The notes: generated from the sequence alone by a model not told the origin. A stretch of 64,000 nt of DNA from Leminorella grimontii ATCC 33999 = DSM 5078 (GCF_000439085.1 NZ_AUUA01000003.1:310001-374000), one strand, 5' to 3'; positions 34,766 through 43,803 are shown, counted from the first letter of the stretch. A program made the numbers and translations.

Positions 34766-35637
34766 ACCGTTTCCTCCAGCGAAAGATTGAGATAGGCCGC
34801 AAGCGCCAGCGTGCGCTCGGCGCGCAGTACGATCGGCGCATCGATCATTTTGCCGTCAAGGGCGATAACTCCGGCGCCCTGCTTCTTGGCCTGTTCCAGC
34901 GCGTCGACCACCCGCCGCGCCCAGTGGATATCCGCACTCGTTGGGCTGAAGGCCTGGTGAATGCCGTCTATCTGGCGCGGGTTGATAGCAAGCTTGCCCT
35001 TGAAGCCCAGCCGCCGGGCAAAGAGGGAGTCCTGCTCAAGGCCGCTTTCGTCCTGTGCGTCGGTAAACGGCGTGTCGATAGAGTCGATGCCGGCCGCGGC
35101 CGCTGCGTTAACGATGGTGGTTCTCGCCGACAGGATCTCTTCGCCGGTGCGAGAGCGCACCGCCCCCAGCGCGGCGGTGTAGTCCTCCGCGCCGAAGGAG
35201 ATAGCCCACACGCGCGAGTCAGCGGTAGCGATGTCGTAGGCATAAATGACGCTCAGCGGAGTTTCCAACAGGGGAATAATCCTCACCGGCTTCTGCCCCG
35301 GCCGCTCGGCGCGCTCAATCAGCGCCACGACGTCTCGCAGCATGTCGACGTTGTCTATTTTCGGCAGCACCAGCGCGTCGGGTTCACAGGGAACGATAGC
35401 GGCGATGTCGCGGTCTCCGCCGCAGTCCAGCGGGTTGATGCGCACCGTTTTACGGCTGCTGCCGTAGTTCACCTTACGCAGCGCGTGGCTGACCAGCCGG
35501 CGGGCCGCGTCCTTTTCCTGCGGCGATACGGCGTCTTCCAGATCGAGGATCACCGCGTCAGCGCCGAAAACGCCGCCGTTTTGCAGCATGCCCGGATTGT
35601 TGCCCGGTAAGAAAAGAAGCGTTCTGAGCAGATCCAT
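34762..35637 (-). CDS. citE: Citrate lyase beta subunit (citryl-ACP lyase)
   Basis: Cleaves citryl-ACP to oxaloacetate and acetyl-ACP. 291 residues of the CitE/HpcH aldolase family: RTLLFLPGNNPGMLQNGG at the N-terminus, VILDLEDAVSPQEKDAAR (about 29-46, metal and substrate binding), and the later ISFGAEDYTAALGAVRSR. It begins 2 bp after citD and overlaps citF, so the three subunits are translated together. Confidence 0.97.
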   Translation of the reverse strand: MDLLRTLLFLPGNNPGMLQNGGVFGADAVILDLEDAVSPQEKDAARRLVSHALRKVNYGSSRKTVRINPLDCGGDRDIAAIVPCEPDALVLPKIDNVDMLRDVVALIERAERPGQKPVRIIPLLETPLSVIYAYDIATADSRVWAISFGAEDYTAALGAVRSRTGEEILSARTTIVNAAAAAGIDSIDTPFTDAQDESGLEQDSLFARRLGFKGKLAINPRQIDGIHQAFSPTSADIHWARRVVDALEQAKKQGAGVIALDGKMIDAPIVLRAERTLALAAYLNLSLEETV

Positions 35638-35639
35638 AA

Positions 35640-35939
35640 TCAGCGTTCCCCCTGTTGCATATGTAACGCAGCTACGCCTGCGGCGCGCTCAATGGCGGTT
35701 TCCATGCGGGCGCGGACCGTGCAGTCCAGCGCGCCTTTGTCTACCGCTTTAATATAGATATCGGCGAAGCCTGCCTTTACCGCCTCTTCCGCCAGCGTGC
35801 GGCGAATAGCGTTGCCAAACTGGGCCTCAACGATGCTGGTCAGTTCAATCTGGACGCCAAAGCCCGGCGCTTTTTCTTCAACGGAAATCATGATGTCGTT
35901 GGACTCCAGCGTTCCCGCATGCCCTTTCTTGATTGTCAT
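35640..35939 (-). CDS. citD: Citrate lyase gamma subunit (acyl carrier protein)
   Basis: Carries the 2'-(5''-phosphoribosyl)-3'-dephospho-CoA group used by CitE and CitF. 99 residues. The attachment serine is Ser13 in AGTLESNDIMI, matching Ser14 of Klebsiella CitD, and VDKGALDCTVRARMETAIER is the conserved C-terminal block. 19 bp downstream of the transporter gene. Confidence 0.95.
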   Translation of the reverse strand: MTIKKGHAGTLESNDIMISVEEKAPGFGVQIELTSIVEAQFGNAIRRTLAEEAVKAGFADIYIKAVDKGALDCTVRARMETAIERAAGVAALHMQQGER

Positions 35940-35958
35940 GGTGAAATCTCCCGTTCGG

Positions 35959-37266
35959 TTAGCTGATAACGCGCATCAGGATAGCGGCCAGTACGACAAC
36001 GCAGGCGCCGCCCAGTCGGGTTGCGATTTGAGCGAAAGGCATCAGCTCCATGCGGTTGCCCGCAGACAGGATGGCGACGTCGCCGGTTCCGCCCAGGCCG
36101 CTGTGACAGCCGGTCACCATCGCCGCTTCAATCGGATACATGTTAAGGAAACGACCGATGAAGAAGCCGCTGGCGATCATTGCTAATACCGTAGCGGCAA
36201 CGGTGGCGATGTAGGCCGGAGTAATAGCGGCCACCACTTCGTTCCACGGGGTATACAGCACGCCGACGCCGACCAGCAGGGCCCAGGTCAGGTTCTGCGC
36301 GACGAAACGATAAAGCTGATAAGCGCCCAGCTCCATTTGACGAGGCATAATGCCCAGCGTCTTCACCAGCGCGGCGGACAGGATCATGATGATCGGCGCA
36401 GGGATAGGAATGAAATGGTTGGCCAGCATGCCGAACAGGTAGAAGCAGCAGGCGATAATCAGGCCCGCGCCCATCAGGCCGAAGTCGATCGGCTGGTTTT
36501 CATTTTTGGCGCTAAGATCGATGTCGCCGGAGCGAACCAGCGTCCCGTTGCCGGTCAGGTGCGGCTTCTTCACGCCCAGATGGCGCAGGTATCCCGCAGA
36601 CATAATGGCGAACAGGTTGCCCAGCATCGCCGCAGGCACCAGCATGCCGATGAACTTGTCCGGCGACTGGCTTAGGATTTCCGAGTAGGCCACCGACAGC
36701 GGCAGAATGCCCTCGCCGATGCCGCCGGACAGAATAGGAATGACCACGAAGAAGAACGAGTGGTAAGCGCCAAGGCCGGTCAGTGAACCGACGGCCACGC
36801 CGGCGATGCAGCTGGCGATCGTACCCACGACCAGCGGAACGAACATGCGCAGGAAACCCTGCACCAGCACGGCGCGCACCATACCGAGGATACTGCCCGA
36901 AACCAGACAGGCGATGTAGAAATAGAGGAAGTTTGAAGTCTTGGTAAACGACTTGATGGCCGCCACGGCGGCGGGGTTCAAGAAGTTATAAAACACCAGA
37001 ATGGACGGAATGAAGATAGACAGAATGGCCGGTCCGCCGATGTCCTTAAGGATGGGCACCCGCATACCGATATCGCCCAGCAGCATGCCGATAACCATCA
37101 TCACGGCGATGCCGCCCAGCATGTCGGCAGGCAGTTTTCCAAACACGGACGCCGCCAGTACGATGGCAGCGAGGATAAGATACAGAGGAAGCGGCAGTGG
37201 CCCTATTTTTATTTGCCAGAACTTGGGTTTTTCGGTTCCGGCGTTAATTTGAACGTCGCTTTGCAT
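35959..37266 (-). CDS. CitS-type citrate:cation symporter (2-HCT family)
   Basis: Sodium-dependent uptake of citrate for fermentation is the likely role. 435 residues with about 11 membrane segments and the two family-specific GGxG loops: SGGIGEGILPLSVAYSEILS (about 180-200) and SGLGGTGDVAILSAGNRMEL (about 390-410). The gene order transporter-citDEF supports citrate as substrate, though malate-specific members of the same family exist. The start at 37266 follows AGGAG; an ATG 10 codons earlier is in the leader. First gene of the cit operon, downstream of citAB and a separate promoter region with repeated GAAACTTAT motifs. Confidence 0.93.
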   Translation of the reverse strand: MQSDVQINAGTEKPKFWQIKIGPLPLPLYLILAAIVLAASVFGKLPADMLGGIAVMMVIGMLLGDIGMRVPILKDIGGPAILSIFIPSILVFYNFLNPAAVAAIKSFTKTSNFLYFYIACLVSGSILGMVRAVLVQGFLRMFVPLVVGTIASCIAGVAVGSLTGLGAYHSFFFVVIPILSGGIGEGILPLSVAYSEILSQSPDKFIGMLVPAAMLGNLFAIMSAGYLRHLGVKKPHLTGNGTLVRSGDIDLSAKNENQPIDFGLMGAGLIIACCFYLFGMLANHFIPIPAPIIMILSAALVKTLGIMPRQMELGAYQLYRFVAQNLTWALLVGVGVLYTPWNEVVAAITPAYIATVAATVLAMIASGFFIGRFLNMYPIEAAMVTGCHSGLGGTGDVAILSAGNRMELMPFAQIATRLGGACVVVLAAILMRVIS

Positions 37267-37330
37267 AGTCAGACTCCTTTGTTTAGTCGGAGCCATTCTG
37301 GTGCGAAGGCCGCATAGCCGTCTCTCATCT

Positions 37331-37363
37331 GAAACTTATCTAAGCATTATGAAACTTATGTAA
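37331..37363. promoter_or_regulatory. Direct repeats in cit promoter, likely CitB sites
   Basis: GAAACTTATCTAA (37331-37343) and GAAACTTATGTAA (37351-37363): 12 of 13 bases identical with a 20-bp period, about two helical turns, 65-97 bp upstream of the transporter start. The position and spacing fit binding of a response-regulator dimer; CitB, encoded just upstream, is the obvious candidate. Confidence 0.55.
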
Positions 37364-37367
37364 CCGG

Positions 37368-37403
37368 TTGATTTTAAAAATCAAATATGTGATACACTTC
37401 GCA
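37368..37403. promoter_or_regulatory. AT palindrome and CRP-like site in cit promoter
   Basis: TTGATTTTAAAAATCAA (37368-37384) is a 17-bp palindrome with FNR-like outer halves but a 7-bp spacer. Directly beside it TGTGATACACTTCGCA (37388-37403) matches the CRP half-sites TGTGA-N6-TCACA in 9 of 10 positions. CRP control of citrate fermentation genes is known in Klebsiella. Confidence 0.45.
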
Positions 37404-37450
37404 AATTAGCGGCAAGTAAGCCGCAAAAGGCGCGATCGCTATCACGTAAT

Positions 37451-37484
37451 AAAAACAAAATCGGCGCAACAACGTTACGCCGAT
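37451..37484 (-). terminator. Terminator after citB
   Basis: Perfect 7-bp stem ATCGGCG / CGCCGAT with an 11-nt loop, followed on the minus strand by TTTGTTTTT. It separates the citAB transcript from the cit structural operon. Confidence 0.85.
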
Positions 37485-37501
37485 CACACGGCTTAAGAAC
37501 G

Positions 37502-38170
37502 CTAGCGAATCCGACGATAAAGCGTCACAGGCCTCCCCTGTCCTCGATAGGCGAGTTCGCTGTAAAGCTCCCCTATCTCAACCATATAGTCGAGATACTT
37601 CTTTAGCGATATGCGCGACAGCTTAACCACGGGCACCAGCTCCTGAACGTCAAACGGCTTGGGCTGCCCGCTGACGATAGTCTTAATGCGTGACAGAGTC
37701 TCCTGCTCGATGCCCTTCGGCGCCTTGTGGCTCCGGATCTCCTTGGCGAAGATCCGCCCGTCTATCGCCGCTTGGCTAAGCTCTGCTTCGTCGGCCAGCA
37801 GCTTGACCCGTTCGCGGTAGTTTACCAACGCAGACTGAAAGCGCTCAAAGACGAAGGGCTTAACGATATAGTCAATGGCGCCCAAGCGCAGAGCCGTCTG
37901 TATGTCGTCGCCGCCCCGAGCGGCGGTCACCATGATGACGTCCACGCTGGGATAGCGCGTTCTCACTTCCTTTAGCAGGCTAAGGCCGTCCAGCCCCGGC
38001 ATAAATACGTCCAACAGCAGCAGCGAAACGCGGTGGTGTTCCATAAACGCCAGCGCGTCGGCGCCGCTGTTGATAACGCCCGCCAGCTCAAAGCCGTCAA
38101 TCATCTTCAGGTAGCCTTTGTTCAGCTCCGCCACCATCGGATCGTCTTCTACCACCAGTACGTTAATCAT
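37502..38170 (-). CDS. citB: Response regulator CitB (DpiA-like)
   Basis: Activator of the citrate fermentation genes. 222 residues: receiver domain with the acidic pocket VEDDPMV and phospho-acceptor Asp54 (LLLLDVFMPGLDG), Thr and Lys of the switch (VTAARGG, YIVKPF), and a C-terminal helix-turn-helix of the CitB/DcuR type (LSRISLKKYLDYMVEIGELY). The start overlaps the citA stop by 8 bp. Its targets are probably the repeats at 37331-37363. Confidence 0.95.
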   Translation of the reverse strand: MINVLVVEDDPMVAELNKGYLKMIDGFELAGVINSGADALAFMEHHRVSLLLLDVFMPGLDGLSLLKEVRTRYPSVDVIMVTAARGGDDIQTALRLGAIDYIVKPFVFERFQSALVNYRERVKLLADEAELSQAAIDGRIFAKEIRSHKAPKGIEQETLSRIKTIVSGQPKPFDVQELVPVVKLSRISLKKYLDYMVEIGELYSELAYRGQGRPVTLYRRIR

Positions 38171-39788
38171 CGCTACCTCCGTTAATCACCTGTGCCGGGA
38201 TGCGGATAAAGAACGTCATGCCGCACCCTTCCCGGCTGGAAACGTCCATCGTGCCGTTAAGCTTGTCCAGCGCGGCGCTGGCTAAAAACAGCCCAATCCC
38301 CCTATTTTCGCCCTTGGTGGAAAAGCCGCGCTGAAAAAGCCGGGGGATCTGCTCGGCGGCCATGCCCGGCCCGCTGTCACTCACTTCAATATTCCATTCG
38401 TCGCCCCGCTGCGCCAAATGAAGGTTGACCTCTTTTGTCTCCGAGGCCTGCACGGCATCGAAGGCGTTATCCAACAGGTTTCCTAACAGCGTCACCAGCG
38501 CGTGGCTGACGCCTGCTCGCTGAATTTCCGGCAGGACATCGTCAATATCCAGCAGCAGGTCTACGCCCATCTCTTTAGCGCGGCTGAACTTGCCGGTCAG
38601 GAAGGCCGACAGGATGGGATCGCGGACCGCATCGTTAATAAACGCCTGCTCGCCCTGATTCTCGTTGATGATGTCGGACAGGTACTCTACCAGCGCCAGC
38701 CGATTGTCGCTGCGCGCCAGGCCGTTGATCACATGCAGCTTGTTGAGGAACTCGTGGGCGGAGGAGCGCAGCGCCTCAACGTAGCGGTTAACGCCGGTCA
38801 GCTCTTCCGCCAGCTTGCTGACTTCCGACATATCGCGGAACGTCGCAATCGCCCCCACCACTTCGCCGTTGACGTACAGCGGCACGCGGTTGGTCAGAAT
38901 GGTGATGCCGTTGAGATCCTGCTCGCGATCGTACTCCGGCTCGCCGGAATTCAGTACGTCCGACAGGCGAGTATGCGGGATGCATTCGTCCACCTTCTCG
39001 CCAATCAGGTTTTGCACAATGCCCGCCATGCCTAAAATTCGCCTGGCTTCATTATTTACCACCGCCAGGCGGGCGTCGCGATCGATGGCGATAATGCCCT
39101 CCCGCACCGACGCCAGCACCGCGTTGCGCTCGCCCAGCTGGCGAGCGATTTCCAGCGGTTCCAGACCGAACAGGATTTTCTTGATGCTGTTGGACAGCAC
39201 CACCGCCAGCACGATGCCGATAAGCAGCGCCAGCGTCAGCGCCGACATAATGGGCTGATTCACCCGTTCTACCGCCTGATCGATGCTGTAGGACATAATG
39301 CCTACCACCACCGCGCCCACCTGGCGCCCCTGATGGTCAAAGATAGGCTTGAAGGCCCGCTGGGAAAGCCCCAACGATCCTTTGGCGGAGGAGATATAGC
39401 TCTCGCCGTTGAGCACGCGCCCTTCATCGCCGCCCACCATCGGCTTGCCTATTTTAGCGGTATCGGGGTGAGAGACGCGGATAGCCTTCATATCGATAAC
39501 GACGATAAACTCAACGCCGGTCACCTTCTGAATCGACTGCGAATAGTCCTGAATTTCCTGCCGGGCCTCGGGAGTCAGACGGGCCAGCCCCTCCGCCACC
39601 AGCGGCGATGAGGCAATAGCGTCCGCCACCATTTCCGCCTTGTCGCCCGCCTGATCGTGCAGACGATCGTCAATGTCTTTCGAAATCTGAACGTTCGCCG
39701 CCACCAGCGGCAATGCAAGCACCGCAACGACCAAAATAATAATTTGCACCCGCAGGGGCAGGCGTTTAAAAAAACTGAATGGCTTCAT
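38163..39788 (-). CDS. citA: Sensor histidine kinase CitA (DpiB-like)
   Basis: Membrane sensor of external citrate. 541 residues: membrane helix (IIILVVAVLALPLVAANV, about 14-31), periplasmic PAS-like sensor domain with the ligand region FKPIFDHQGRQVGAVVVGI, second helix (ALTLALLIGIVLAVVLSN, about 170-190), cytoplasmic PAS domain, phospho-acceptor His in SAHEFLNKLHVINGL, and the ATPase motifs LLGNLLDNAFDAV and DSGPGM. The start at 39788 follows GAGAG and gives the family N-terminus; a frame 32 codons longer adds an unrelated hydrophobic stretch. Confidence 0.94.
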   Translation of the reverse strand: MKPFSFFKRLPLRVQIIILVVAVLALPLVAANVQISKDIDDRLHDQAGDKAEMVADAIASSPLVAEGLARLTPEARQEIQDYSQSIQKVTGVEFIVVIDMKAIRVSHPDTAKIGKPMVGGDEGRVLNGESYISSAKGSLGLSQRAFKPIFDHQGRQVGAVVVGIMSYSIDQAVERVNQPIMSALTLALLIGIVLAVVLSNSIKKILFGLEPLEIARQLGERNAVLASVREGIIAIDRDARLAVVNNEARRILGMAGIVQNLIGEKVDECIPHTRLSDVLNSGEPEYDREQDLNGITILTNRVPLYVNGEVVGAIATFRDMSEVSKLAEELTGVNRYVEALRSSAHEFLNKLHVINGLARSDNRLALVEYLSDIINENQGEQAFINDAVRDPILSAFLTGKFSRAKEMGVDLLLDIDDVLPEIQRAGVSHALVTLLGNLLDNAFDAVQASETKEVNLHLAQRGDEWNIEVSDSGPGMAAEQIPRLFQRGFSTKGENRGIGLFLASAALDKLNGTMDVSSREGCGMTFFIRIPAQVINGGSDD

Positions 39789-40193
39789 CTGGCTCTCGTT
39801 ATTGTCCGCAAAACGATACCCACACCGTATCGAGAGAGACAACGGTATCAGTAAATGGAAAAACAATCTGTGAAGTGAACGCACAACTTCTTTTCACTAA
39901 ATATTGAGAGATAGCGTACCTGCGCATCCGCCAAAAACCCACTTAGGTTGTTAAACCACTCATTGTTGACTTTAGCTCGTCGTTAAGCGCCGTTTTTATC
40001 ATGAACTAGCATTAATTAGCATCATCGACAATTTTTTTATCGTTATCCTCCCCCTTATCCTCAATAAATATAAAACACATAAAATCAAACAATTAATAAA
40101 ATAACATTAGCTTCCTTAGGCCTTAAACCTGACGCAAAATCCTTCTTCACGACAAAAATAACAACCAAAAGAAAATAATTTCACAACTTTAAG
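39789..40193. other. AT-rich region upstream of citA
   Basis: About 400 bp with the citA promoter, which I could not pin down. No gene or repeat seen. Confidence 0.4.
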
Positions 40194-40221
40194 TTGACGC
40201 AATCTGATTATTGAATATAGT
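40194..40221 (+). promoter_or_regulatory. Sigma-70-type promoter
   Basis: TTGACG (40194-40199), a 16-bp spacer and TATAGT (40216-40221). Transcription would start near 40228 and run into a strong terminator at 40319. Confidence 0.7.
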
Positions 40222-40227
40222 GACATC

Positions 40228-40345
40228 CATAACGTCGAATTATTGCGTCCGCAACGACCCGCCACCAAGGCAAGCTTTGCGACCACGAATTAAATGAATT
40301 GCTCTGCTATCGCTTAACGCCCTGCAACCGCAGGGCTTTTTTTTT
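40228..40345 (+). ncRNA. Candidate small RNA or terminated leader upstream of patatin genes
   Basis: About 118 nt between a good promoter and a perfect terminator: 7-bp stem GCCCTGC / GCAGGGC, loop AACC, then nine T. It contains no open frame except seven codons (40294-40317, MNCSAIA) without a ribosome binding site that stop right before the terminator stem. It could be an independent small RNA or an attenuated leader of the patatin genes that start at 40446. No known RNA family recognised. Confidence 0.55.
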
Positions 40346-40445
40346 GGCCTTTATTTTTTCGCTTCCTGGCTGAGGGAAGCGGAAATGTAGCGCTCGACCA
40401 TCAGCAAAACGTTATTAATCAAAAACATTAAAAAGGGAGAAACAT

Positions 40446-41408
40446 ATGAAATATCCATTTGAAAATCTGGTGTTTGAAGGCGGCGGCGTAAAGGGCATCG
40501 CCTACGTTGGCGCGCTTGAGGTACTGGAAGAAGAGGGAATTCTGGACAACGTCAAAAACGTGGCCGGCTCGTCGGTCGGCGCCATCGCCGCCGTTCTGGT
40601 CGGCCTGGGCTATAAGAACGCACGGTTAAAAACCATCCTGACCGAAATGGACTTCATGGACTTTTTCGATCTGGGTTCGCTGACCGAACAGCCTAACCTC
40701 TTTCAGCGCCTGTTCAGCCAATACGGCCTGGCGAAAGGCGACGCCTTCTGCCGCTGGTTAGAGGATCGCTTTTGGGAAATCGGCTTTAAGAAGGACCTGA
40801 CGTTTGGAATATTGGATGACATTATCACTCATGGCCATTATGACCATCTCGACAGGCACTGCCGCCGCATTTATCTGACGGGAACCAACCTGAACACCGG
40901 CGTATCGGAAATCTATTCCCATGAAACGACGCCGGATATGCGCATTATCGACGCGGTGCGCATCTCTATGTCGTACCCCCTAGCCTTCGTCGCCAAACCT
41001 AACGGTGATGGCGATCTCTGCGTCGACGGCGGCGTGCTGTGCAACTACCCGGTACGCGTCTTTGATTACGATCTGACGCTTGAACCCTATGAACGTTACA
41101 TAGAGACAAGCACTAACAAAGCGACGCTGGGGATCCGCCTAAGTCCGGGAGATATCTATTACGAGCCTGAGATTAAAAAGCAGCCCATCAACAACCTGTT
41201 TGACTATGCGGCGGCCATTGTAAACAGCTACCTCAGCTTTCAGGACAACGTCCATCTGGAAGGCGACGACTGGGCGCGAACCGCGCACGTTGACTCTTTG
41301 GGCATTGAAACTCTGCAGTTCGATATCACCACCGAACAGAAAGAGGCGCTGATCGCCTCCGGCCGTAAAGGAGTGCAGACCTATCTGGACTGGTTTCGCA
41401 ACGCCTAA
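40446..41408 (+). CDS. Patatin-like phospholipase 1
   Basis: Predicted lipid acyl hydrolase, 320 residues. All catalytic elements of the patatin fold are present: oxyanion hole EGGGVKGIAYVGAL (11-24), nucleophile Ser43 in GSSVG, and the catalytic Asp194 in VDGGVLCNYPV. No signal peptide or membrane segment, so it acts in the cytoplasm or is delivered by another route. It is about half identical to the next gene, showing a tandem duplication. Ribosome binding site GGGAGA. A weak terminator lies 100 bp after the stop. Confidence 0.92.
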   Translation: MKYPFENLVFEGGGVKGIAYVGALEVLEEEGILDNVKNVAGSSVGAIAAVLVGLGYKNARLKTILTEMDFMDFFDLGSLTEQPNLFQRLFSQYGLAKGDAFCRWLEDRFWEIGFKKDLTFGILDDIITHGHYDHLDRHCRRIYLTGTNLNTGVSEIYSHETTPDMRIIDAVRISMSYPLAFVAKPNGDGDLCVDGGVLCNYPVRVFDYDLTLEPYERYIETSTNKATLGIRLSPGDIYYEPEIKKQPINNLFDYAAAIVNSYLSFQDNVHLEGDDWARTAHVDSLGIETLQFDITTEQKEALIASGRKGVQTYLDWFRNA

Positions 41409-41504
41409 GCGCTGACGGCGCTTCAAGCTTCATTTCATTATTGGCCGCATCGAGGCCACGTTTTTCGCCTCTCCCCAGAGGCAGAGCGTCACCGCTCATC
41501 AACA

Positions 41505-41530
41505 CCCTGATCGTTCGGGGCTTTTGGTCT
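41505..41530 (+). terminator. Weak terminator between patatin genes
   Basis: Stem CCCTGA / TCGGGG (one T-G pair) with loop TCGT, followed by CTTTTGGTCTTT. A second hairpin CCTCT / AGAGG lies just before it near 41469-41482. Confidence 0.5.
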
Positions 41531-41625
41531 TTCAACTTTCCAGCGCCTTAATCAAAGGACGCTGGCGTTTGTCGTCTTTCTTTCAGGAAAGCGATATTAA
41601 TCAGCAAATTACTTAGGAGAACACC

Positions 41626-42600
41626 ATGACTTACCCATTTAAAAATTTGGTATTTGAAGGCGGCGGTATGAAGGGCATCTGCTACGTTGGCGCCGTCGAC
41701 GTACTGACCCAAAAAGGCATCATGGACAACATAGAGAAGGTGGGCGGCTCCTCTGCCGGCGCTATTGCATCCACTCTGGTTGGCCTGGGCTACACCAACA
41801 CGCAGCTGAACAAAATCCTGTATGAAATCGACTTTATGAGCTTCCTCGACATCGGCTCGTCTGCCGGAGAACTCGACCTGTTTTCGCGCCTGTTTAGCCA
41901 ATACGGTCTGGCAAAAGGGGATACTTTCCTTAAGTGGATAGAAAATCTCATCGTTGAAGCCGGCTTCCATAAGGATCTGACCTTTAAAGAGCTTCACGAT
42001 GCGGTACAGAGCGGAGCGGGTAAGGCAAAAAACAGGAAGTATCGCGATGTGTACCTGACCGGCGCCAATCCGTCAACGCGGCAAACTGAGATCTATTCCC
42101 ATGAGACGACGCCAGCCATGCGCGTAGCCGACGCGGCGCGGATCTCGCTGTCCATTCCGTTTATCCTTATCGCGAAGCCTAATCTGGATGGCGATCTCTG
42201 CGTCGACGGCGGCATGCTGTGCAACTATCCTATCCGGATGTTCGATTTCGATCTGGCGGCGAAGCCTTACACCAACCGCCCTGGCCAACGTGTGAATAGC
42301 GAAACGCTGGGCTTTCGCCTAAGCGAAGGAACAATTAACACGCTGCCCACCCCAGGAAAGCGTAAGGTCGACAGCGTGCTTGACTACCTGATTGCGCTGT
42401 TAAACTGCTACAACGCCTTCCAAAGCAGCATTCACCTCAACGGCGACGACTGGGCGCGGACGGTGCACATTGACTGTAAGGGGGTCAGCACCATGTACTA
42501 CAACATGAAGGACGATGTGAAAAAAATGCTGGAAGAATCCGGGCGTGAGGGCGCATTGGCCTATTTTGAATGGTACGACCGCGAGCATGATAAACGGTAA
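41626..42600 (+). CDS. Patatin-like phospholipase 2
   Basis: Paralogue of the preceding gene, 324 residues, with EGGGMKGICYVGAV (11-24), nucleophile Ser43 in GSSAG and the Asp of VDGGMLCNYPI, so it should also be an active acyl hydrolase. The two copies share long blocks such as LFSQYGLAKGD, IYSHETTP and GDDWARTVHI but differ in several loops, so the duplication is not recent. Ribosome binding site AGGAG. Followed by a strong terminator. No secretion or toxin gene is near, so the lipid substrate and purpose are open. Confidence 0.92.
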   Translation: MTYPFKNLVFEGGGMKGICYVGAVDVLTQKGIMDNIEKVGGSSAGAIASTLVGLGYTNTQLNKILYEIDFMSFLDIGSSAGELDLFSRLFSQYGLAKGDTFLKWIENLIVEAGFHKDLTFKELHDAVQSGAGKAKNRKYRDVYLTGANPSTRQTEIYSHETTPAMRVADAARISLSIPFILIAKPNLDGDLCVDGGMLCNYPIRMFDFDLAAKPYTNRPGQRVNSETLGFRLSEGTINTLPTPGKRKVDSVLDYLIALLNCYNAFQSSIHLNGDDWARTVHIDCKGVSTMYYNMKDDVKKMLEESGREGALAYFEWYDREHDKR

Positions 42601-42626
42601 CTATATCAATAAAATAGCGTAGACGC

Positions 42627-42660
42627 ATCCGGCCGGGCTCTTTAACCCGGTCGGATTTTT
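42627..42660 (+). terminator. Terminator after patatin pair
   Basis: Long GC-rich stem ATCCGGCCGGG / CCCGGTCGGAT with one mismatch, followed by TTTTT. Confidence 0.85.
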
Positions 42661-42887
42661 ACGATGCATTCAGCTTATTTACCGTAAGAAAATTGGAACA
42701 TATTGCGCTCATAAAAATAAACGCATTGCCTTATATCTCAAGGTATTATCATTGAGGGTATAACGGTAATTCCAATAACAATATAACAGTCACAAATAAA
42801 AACTATTCTTAATAGAATCTTTAGCGGAAAATTAATGCCGTATAAAATCAAACCAAGAACGTTTTTTAAACATAAAATAAAGAATGA

Positions 42888-43217
42888 CTATTTATCGTTA
42901 GCCCCATTGTTTAATTGTAACCTTATACGACGATAGACCGTCTCTTCACTGACTTTAAGGTGATAGCTTATTTTTCTCACGCTCCACCTCTCGCCTATCA
43001 GCGTATCTATCTGCTCGCTAATATCCGGATAGTTTGCATGATAGTAGTAGCGATGCTGAAAAGTGCGGCGACAGTCTTTACATAGATAACGCTGCAGGCC
43101 GGAATTCCCCAGCCCGTGCTTTCTAACAGCCTGATTGGTATTGCAAAATGGGCATTCCGGCTGCCTCATTTGGCGAATTTTTCGTTTATCAAAAAACGAG
43201 GTCGAGCCTTCTGACAT
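42888..43217 (-). CDS. InsA-like zinc-ribbon and helix-turn-helix protein C
   Basis: A 109-residue protein. Residues 20-60 form a zinc ribbon (CPFC at 22-25, CKDC at 46-49, with AVRKHG and RRTFQHRYYY), and residues 65-100 form a helix-turn-helix (ERWSVRKISYHLKVSEETVY). This is the full layout of IS1 InsA, the DNA-binding repressor part of the IS1 transposase, but there is no InsB and no IS1 ends nearby. It shares the RKHG...TFQ pattern with the smaller proteins at 10223 and 11191. AGAAGGA lies just before the ATG. Probably a free-standing DNA-binding protein. Confidence 0.75.
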   Translation of the reverse strand: MSEGSTSFFDKRKIRQMRQPECPFCNTNQAVRKHGLGNSGLQRYLCKDCRRTFQHRYYYHANYPDISEQIDTLIGERWSVRKISYHLKVSEETVYRRIRLQLNNGANDK

Positions 43218-43803
43218 AGTCCTTCTCCCAGTTCAACGTATATCTAACGCCAGCGGCGAACGGCATACTTCCCTATAATGCATTATTTAATCAAATACCT
43301 AACGGTACTGATTTCCTAATTTGCATCCATTAAACGAAAAAGTGGGCAATAAAAAAATATCGCCATCAATCACTTCACATCACCTTTCCCATAGGGAACC
43401 CGATCTCTGATGAAAAAGAGCATCTTCAATAAACTTAACTTTAAAAAACAAATGCATTAACGTGTTGTTTATAAAACAACCGAAACATGAAAAAATCAAA
43501 TGTGTATTTTTAAAGTATATTAAAAACAACGCAATCACACAACAAAAACATAATTTTTAAACAAATCAATAAAATATATAAACATGGCGTATAAAAACAT
43601 TAAAAATGTAATTTAGGCATAAAAATAAAGTAACAAAACGAAGAGATTATAAACAAAATTAAGATAACAAAAGATTACAAATAATTCAGGGTGTAATAAG
43701 TTGAAAAAATAATAAAAACCGTAGGTTAAGATATAAAAAATCGAGAATAGCAAAGAAGTAAATTGCAAACGGCAAATATATGGGTAAGAACGGTACGCTT
43801 TGC
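43218..43803. other. AT-rich intergenic region
   Basis: About 585 bp, one of the most AT-rich stretches of the window, between the zinc-ribbon gene start and the end of the nickel operon. I see no gene, repeat or strong hairpin, and no terminator for the nickel operon. Confidence 0.5.
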
